From the NCBI GenBank assembly GCA_937863205.1, contig CALMGA010000328.1, positions 1 through 9,563 on the forward strand: 9,563 nucleotides of DNA, read 5' to 3'. The stretch comes from an uncultured Beijerinckiaceae bacterium (GTDB lineage: Bacteria; Pseudomonadota; Alphaproteobacteria; Rhizobiales; Beijerinckiaceae). The notes below the pieces were generated by a model. That model made no database searches. It was not told the DNA's origin and worked only from the letters and a program-made list of their open reading frames with translations. The position numbers were made by a program, and so were the translations under genes. Shown one piece after another: positions 7,692 through 9,563 of the stretch (positions are counted from its first letter, which is position 1; every line of letters starts with the position of its first letter).

Positions 7692-8711
7692 TCATTGAAG
7701 ATTCGCCGGCGCTCGACGGGGCAGCCGCAACTGGACTGCGAAGCCCGGACCTTGGCGACAGCTCGTTACGGCGGACATCGAGCCGTCGAGGTCCGCGAGC
7801 AGTTCCTCGAAGAGCGGACCATAACCGACGGGATCGGGCTGTCCGGCGAGGCGACCATCGAGCTGGATGCAGACCCCCTCCGCCTCGTCGATCATCGAAA
7901 CCTCGATCAGGCTGTCGCCGGCGCTTTGCGCGCTGGCACGGCAAACGAACTCGTGAACGAGGAAGAGCAGCGGCACCGGATGGCTGATCGCGGCAGGCAA
8001 TCCATCGATGTCGGAGGTCACCAGCGTCTGCCCCCGGCTCGTCAGGGTCGCGGCGGCGATCTCGAAGGCGTGGGCGATGACCGTCTCAAGGCTCGCAAAG
8101 GGGAGCGCGTGCCCGCCTTGCTCGGGCTGGCTCGCGACCAGCCACTCGAAAAGCGCGAAGCGGGCTGTTTCCGACATGTTGGCCAAGCCTGCGAGCCTGT
8201 CGCGGGCTTGCGCCCTCCGCTCGAAAGCTTCGTAGGCTTGCGCCTGAGACAAACGCCCGAGGACCGACGTTTCGAGCAGGTCGCGGAGGCTCGCAAGGTG
8301 GCCGGCGCTGCAACTCCTCCGCCCGGTCGCTCGCTCGGCGAGCGCTTGGAGGATTGCGTTGCGCAGCGAGACTGCGTCGAGGCGCTCCTTGCCGATGAAA
8401 CGCCTGGCCCCGGCAAGCCGGCACAGGTCGCCGATATCGGGCGTGCTCAGGCTGGTGAGCACCACGGCTGGCAGTTGCAGGGGTGCCACGTCCAGATCGG
8501 CGAGCAGGCGCAGGCTGGTTTCGCATCCCAGCCAGAAATCGAGGATGCAGATATCGAAGGTGCACTCTGCGAGGAGCTGCCGGCCGGCCTCCGCCGACAC
8601 CACGCGCGTGAGCACCAGCTTCGGCTCCGCCATCGCGGCTGCATGGAAGCCGATAAGTTTGGCATCGACGTCGTCGTCTTCGACCAGAAGGACGCGCACC
8701 ACGTCCGGCAC
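7692..8711 (-). CDS. Response regulator: REC domain with degenerate HATPase-like output
   Basis: An intact 339-residue protein, first gene of the operon. Residues 5-118 are a receiver: acidic pocket at Glu11-Asp12-Asp13-Asp14, phosphoacceptor Asp58 (Ile-Leu-Asp-Phe-Trp), Thr86 (Val-Val-Leu-Thr-Ser) and Lys108 (Phe-Ile-Gly-Lys). All key residues are present, so it should accept phosphate. Residues about 130-200 are helical, without a His-box. Residues about 205-330 follow the outline of a histidine-kinase ATPase domain: Leu-Val-His-Glu-Phe-Val-Cys-Arg-Ala where the Asn box should be, and Gly-Pro-Gly-Phe-Ala-Val-Gln-Leu-Arg-Leu at the end. The Asn and the glycine-rich boxes are missing, so it probably does not bind ATP and may act as a docking domain. 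It lacks any DNA-binding domain. The start is GTG at 8711 with GAGG four bases ahead; no ATG or GTG lies in frame nearby upstream. A 64-base gap follows before the coiled-coil gene. Confidence 0.85.
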   Translation of the reverse strand: MPDVVRVLLVEDDDVDAKLIGFHAAAMAEPKLVLTRVVSAEAGRQLLAECTFDICILDFWLGCETSLRLLADLDVAPLQLPAVVLTSLSTPDIGDLCRLAGARRFIGKERLDAVSLRNAILQALAERATGRRSCSAGHLASLRDLLETSVLGRLSQAQAYEAFERRAQARDRLAGLANMSETARFALFEWLVASQPEQGGHALPFASLETVIAHAFEIAAATLTSRGQTLVTSDIDGLPAAISHPVPLLFLVHEFVCRASAQSAGDSLIEVSMIDEAEGVCIQLDGRLAGQPDPVGYGPLFEELLADLDGSMSAVTSCRQGPGFAVQLRLPRRAPANLQ

Positions 8712-8724
8712 ACCGCCTCGCGAT

Positions 8725-8740
8725 GGAAGGAAGGGATAGG
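8725..8740 (+). promoter_or_regulatory. Purine-rich ribosome binding region before the 8741 ATG
   Basis: The sequence GGAAGGAAGGGATAGG lies directly ahead of the ATG at 8741 and offers several Shine-Dalgarno-like cores (AAGGAAGG, AGGG) at 3 to 12 bases spacing. It supports translation starting at 8741 even though the encoded protein looks like only the C-terminal part of its family. It lies in the 29-base gap between two divergent genes, where a promoter for either direction would be cramped; none was recognised. Confidence 0.5.
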
Positions 8741-8869
8741 ATGACGCTGCAAATCCTCGTCGGCAAGGTGCGGCGCAAGGACTTCGCCGCAGCGGTCAAG
8801 TGGGCTGCCGAACCCGTGAACCACGCCGCCCTCATCGCCGAATGGAGCAGGCTCAATGAGCACGACTGA
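8741..8869 (+). CDS. Short DUF4160-like protein, C-terminal part only
   Basis: A 42-residue reading frame beginning Met-Thr-Leu-Gln-Ile-Leu-Val-Gly-Lys-Val and ending in a Trp-Ser-Arg-Leu-Asn-Glu helix. It resembles the last third of DUF4160 proteins, where a Thr-Leu-Glu-x-Leu-x-Gly strand is followed by an Arg-Arg helix and a final Ala-x-Leu-x-x-x-Trp helix. DUF4160 proteins are usually about 80-100 residues and their N-terminal part, with a conserved His-Pro-Pro-His-x-His-like motif, is absent. It overlaps the DUF2442 gene by 14 bases, the usual neighbour of this family. The N-terminal part was probably lost when the divergent operon was joined here, leaving a start that happens to have a good ribosome binding site. 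Whether the short product is made or works is unknown. Confidence 0.55.
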   Translation: MTLQILVGKVRRKDFAAAVKWAAEPVNHAALIAEWSRLNEHD

Positions 8870-9170
8870 CGACTTCATCACAGTCGGGCGGCCCTTCCCG
8901 CAGATCGAAGCCGTGGCGCCGCCGATGGGGTTCGTGATCTTGGCGAAGTGGAAGGGCGGCAAGCAGGTCGCCGTCGACCTCGGCCCGACGCTGCACCGCT
9001 TCAAGGTCTACGCGCCGCTCAGGACCGACCGCACGCTCTTCGAAACGGTCCACGTCGCGAACGGCTCGACGATCGCCTGGGGCAACGACGACGCGATCGA
9101 CATGCACGTCTCGGAAATCGAGCGCCTCGCCGGAGAGGTGATGGAAGCCGCCGACTCAGGGCCTGGATGA
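8856..9170 (+). CDS. DUF2442 domain protein
   Basis: A 104-residue protein matching the DUF2442 pattern: a strand region Phe-Val-Ile-Leu-Ala-Lys-Trp-Lys-Gly-Gly, a Val-Asp-Leu-Gly-Pro segment, Tyr-Ala-Pro-Leu-Arg, Leu-Phe-Glu-Thr-Val-His-Val, and the signature Ile-Ala-Trp-Gly-Asn-Asp-Asp-Ala-Ile-Asp. The family is small and soluble and commonly lies next to DUF4160, as here; the pair has been suspected of toxin-antitoxin-like or regulatory roles, but I know of no established biochemical function. The ATG lies inside the preceding gene, which suggests coupled translation. The stop overlaps the ATG of the next gene (ATGA). In many relatives the DUF2442 domain is followed in the same protein by a helix-turn-helix, so the split here may be a frameshift. 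Confidence 0.85.
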   Translation: MSTTDDFITVGRPFPQIEAVAPPMGFVILAKWKGGKQVAVDLGPTLHRFKVYAPLRTDRTLFETVHVANGSTIAWGNDDAIDMHVSEIERLAGEVMEAADSGPG

Positions 9171-9358
9171 AGGATCTCGGCTTGACGCTCGACAGCGCCG
9201 CGGCCTTGCTCGGGATGAGCCGGCGGACCATCGCCTACTATGCCGGCGGGCAGGAAATCCCCCGCTACGTCGCGCTCGCCTGCGCTCATCTCGCGAACAT
9301 GCGAAACGGCAGGGTCGGTTCTGCGAAAGACCGTAGCGCATCAGTGCTGCATGGGTAG
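9167..9358 (+). CDS. Small helix-turn-helix protein, possibly the C-terminal half of a DUF2442-HTH protein
   Basis: A 63-residue frame beginning Met-Lys-Asp-Leu-Gly-Leu-Thr-Leu-Asp-Ser-Ala-Ala. It contains a Xre-type helix-turn-helix: Ala-Ala-Ala-Leu-Leu-Gly-Met-Ser-Arg-Arg-Thr-Ile-Ala-Tyr-Tyr (residues 11-25), followed by Glu-Ile-Pro-Arg-Tyr-Val-Ala-Leu-Ala-Cys. This is the usual C-terminal DNA-binding part of DUF2442-HTH fusions. The codons just before its ATG, in the same frame, read Leu-Arg-Ala-Trp, which also fits the fused form (Arg-x-Trp-Met). So it is either a separate gene coupled by ATGA, or the second half of one protein broken by a single shift near 9155-9165. The last 15 or so residues are not conserved in appearance. 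It probably represses its own cluster; that is an inference. Confidence 0.7.
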   Translation: MKDLGLTLDSAAALLGMSRRTIAYYAGGQEIPRYVALACAHLANMRNGRVGSAKDRSASVLHG

Positions 9359-9450
9359 GAGCGCCGGCTAGCCCGCACCCCTTCCGTCACAATGGACAAC
9401 GGGGACACGTCGCGCCCTCGAGCTGCGACCGAGACATCGGGCAGGTATGG

Positions 9451-9466
9451 TTAAGAAAACCTTAAC
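9451..9466 (+). promoter_or_regulatory. CtrA-type binding site (TTAA-N7-TTAAC)
   Basis: The bases read TTAA-GAAAACC-TTAAC, an exact match to the full CtrA consensus of alphaproteobacteria. With the flanking G it is also a near-perfect inverted repeat (GTTAAG, 5 bases, CTTAAC), so the minus strand shows the same consensus. It stands out as an AT-rich island in GC-rich DNA. It lies 92 bases beyond the HTH gene and about 50 bases before the apparent insertion sequence end, so it probably served a gene to the right that is now displaced or interrupted. It is a sequence match only; binding is not shown. Confidence 0.6.
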
Positions 9467-9493
9467 GCGACACGTTCGGTCACCTTCTGCAGC

Positions 9494-9514
9494 GACCTAG
9501 ATCACCTGACCTAG
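9494..9514. repeat. Direct repeat GACCTAG x2
   Basis: GACCTAG occurs at 9494-9500 and again at 9508-9514, separated by 7 bases. The second copy, ending in CTAG, directly abuts the apparent insertion sequence end. It could be part of a target site, an operator, or chance. Confidence 0.35.
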
Positions 9515-9563
9515 CAGGCCGCTGAAAAAGGCTGTGAGTTTTGAGCAGTCCATGATTCACTCT
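9515..9563. mobile_element. Probable insertion sequence end, cut by the window edge
   Basis: The bases from 9515 begin CAGGCCGCTGAAAAAGGC, which resembles terminal inverted repeats of IS1182-like elements as I remember them (CTAG followed by CAGGC-GCTG or CAGGCTG-TTGAAAAA). A less GC-rich run, different from the rest of the window, continues to the edge. CTAG immediately precedes it, which would fit a palindromic target. No transposase is visible because the element runs out of the window, so the family is tentative. Confidence 0.4.

Larger units (their letters stand above)
9359..9563. other. Gene-free right end of the window
   Basis: No convincing reading frame is present on either strand. 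The stretch holds the CtrA-type box, a 7-base direct repeat and the apparent insertion sequence end listed separately. The first 80 bases after the HTH gene contain only short GC-rich palindromes (for example around GCCGGC) and no hairpin followed by a T run, so no terminator is called. Confidence 0.6.

Noticed and set aside
7612..7695. A short minus-strand frame with an ATG overlapping the REC protein stop (ATGA)
   Set aside because: Its 27 codons match nothing and overlap the coiled-coil gene start. The overlap is probably chance.
7542..8744. A 400-codon open frame on the plus strand
   Set aside because: It is antisense to the REC protein, whose active-site residues are all present. It has no recognisable domain.
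8447..9004. A 185-codon minus-strand frame covering the DUF2442 start and the REC start
   Set aside because: It overlaps the REC gene in a different frame and is antisense to DUF2442. Its product has no domain.
9359..9450. A terminator after the HTH gene
   Set aside because: Only short GC palindromes are present, with no stable stem followed by a T run.

Overview
The window is GC-rich DNA, probably from an alphaproteobacterium. The evidence is the style of the sensor kinases, a perfect CtrA-type box, and a DUF4160/DUF2442 pair. A methylotroph or rhizobial relative (Methylobacterium-like) is a guess from general resemblance, not a demonstrated placement.

Most of the window (about 8711 down to the left edge) is one minus-strand operon. 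In transcription order it holds: a response regulator with a REC domain and a decayed ATPase-like tail (8711-7692); a small coiled-coil protein (7627-7268); a large membrane protein with a cytoplasmic N-terminal region, one membrane span, a coiled coil and an OmpA-type peptidoglycan-binding domain (7257 to about 5485); a Rab/Ras-like small GTPase (5484-4986); a soluble PAS histidine kinase (4984-3848); and a membrane hybrid histidine kinase with Cache-like sensor, HAMP, four PAS domains, HisKA, HATPase, REC and the start of an HPt domain (3851 to about 52). Spacing is tight, with a 1-base gap and an ATGA overlap at the last two junctions. The layout suggests a module that links the cell envelope (OmpA protein) to a small GTPase and a phosphorelay. 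That link is an inference.

The operon is damaged as given. Protein similarity jumps frame twice in the OmpA gene (about 6825 and 5765), once in the GTPase (about 5225) and once in the hybrid kinase (about 1740-1800). The hybrid kinase also has an internal deletion joining the REC to the HPt (about 190), and the HPt stops abruptly at about 52 in unidentified sequence. The response regulator, the coiled-coil protein and the soluble kinase are intact. This is either a decaying locus or a poor-quality assembly; the sequence alone cannot decide.

On the plus strand, head-to-head with the operon, lies a small cluster: a C-terminal DUF4160-like piece (8741-8869), a DUF2442 protein (8856-9170) and a small HTH protein (9167-9358), each overlapping the next. 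The last 205 bases have no gene. They hold a symmetrical CtrA-type box (9451-9466), a 7-base direct repeat, and what looks like the end of an insertion sequence running off the right edge from about 9515. No tRNA, rRNA or CRISPR array was seen.
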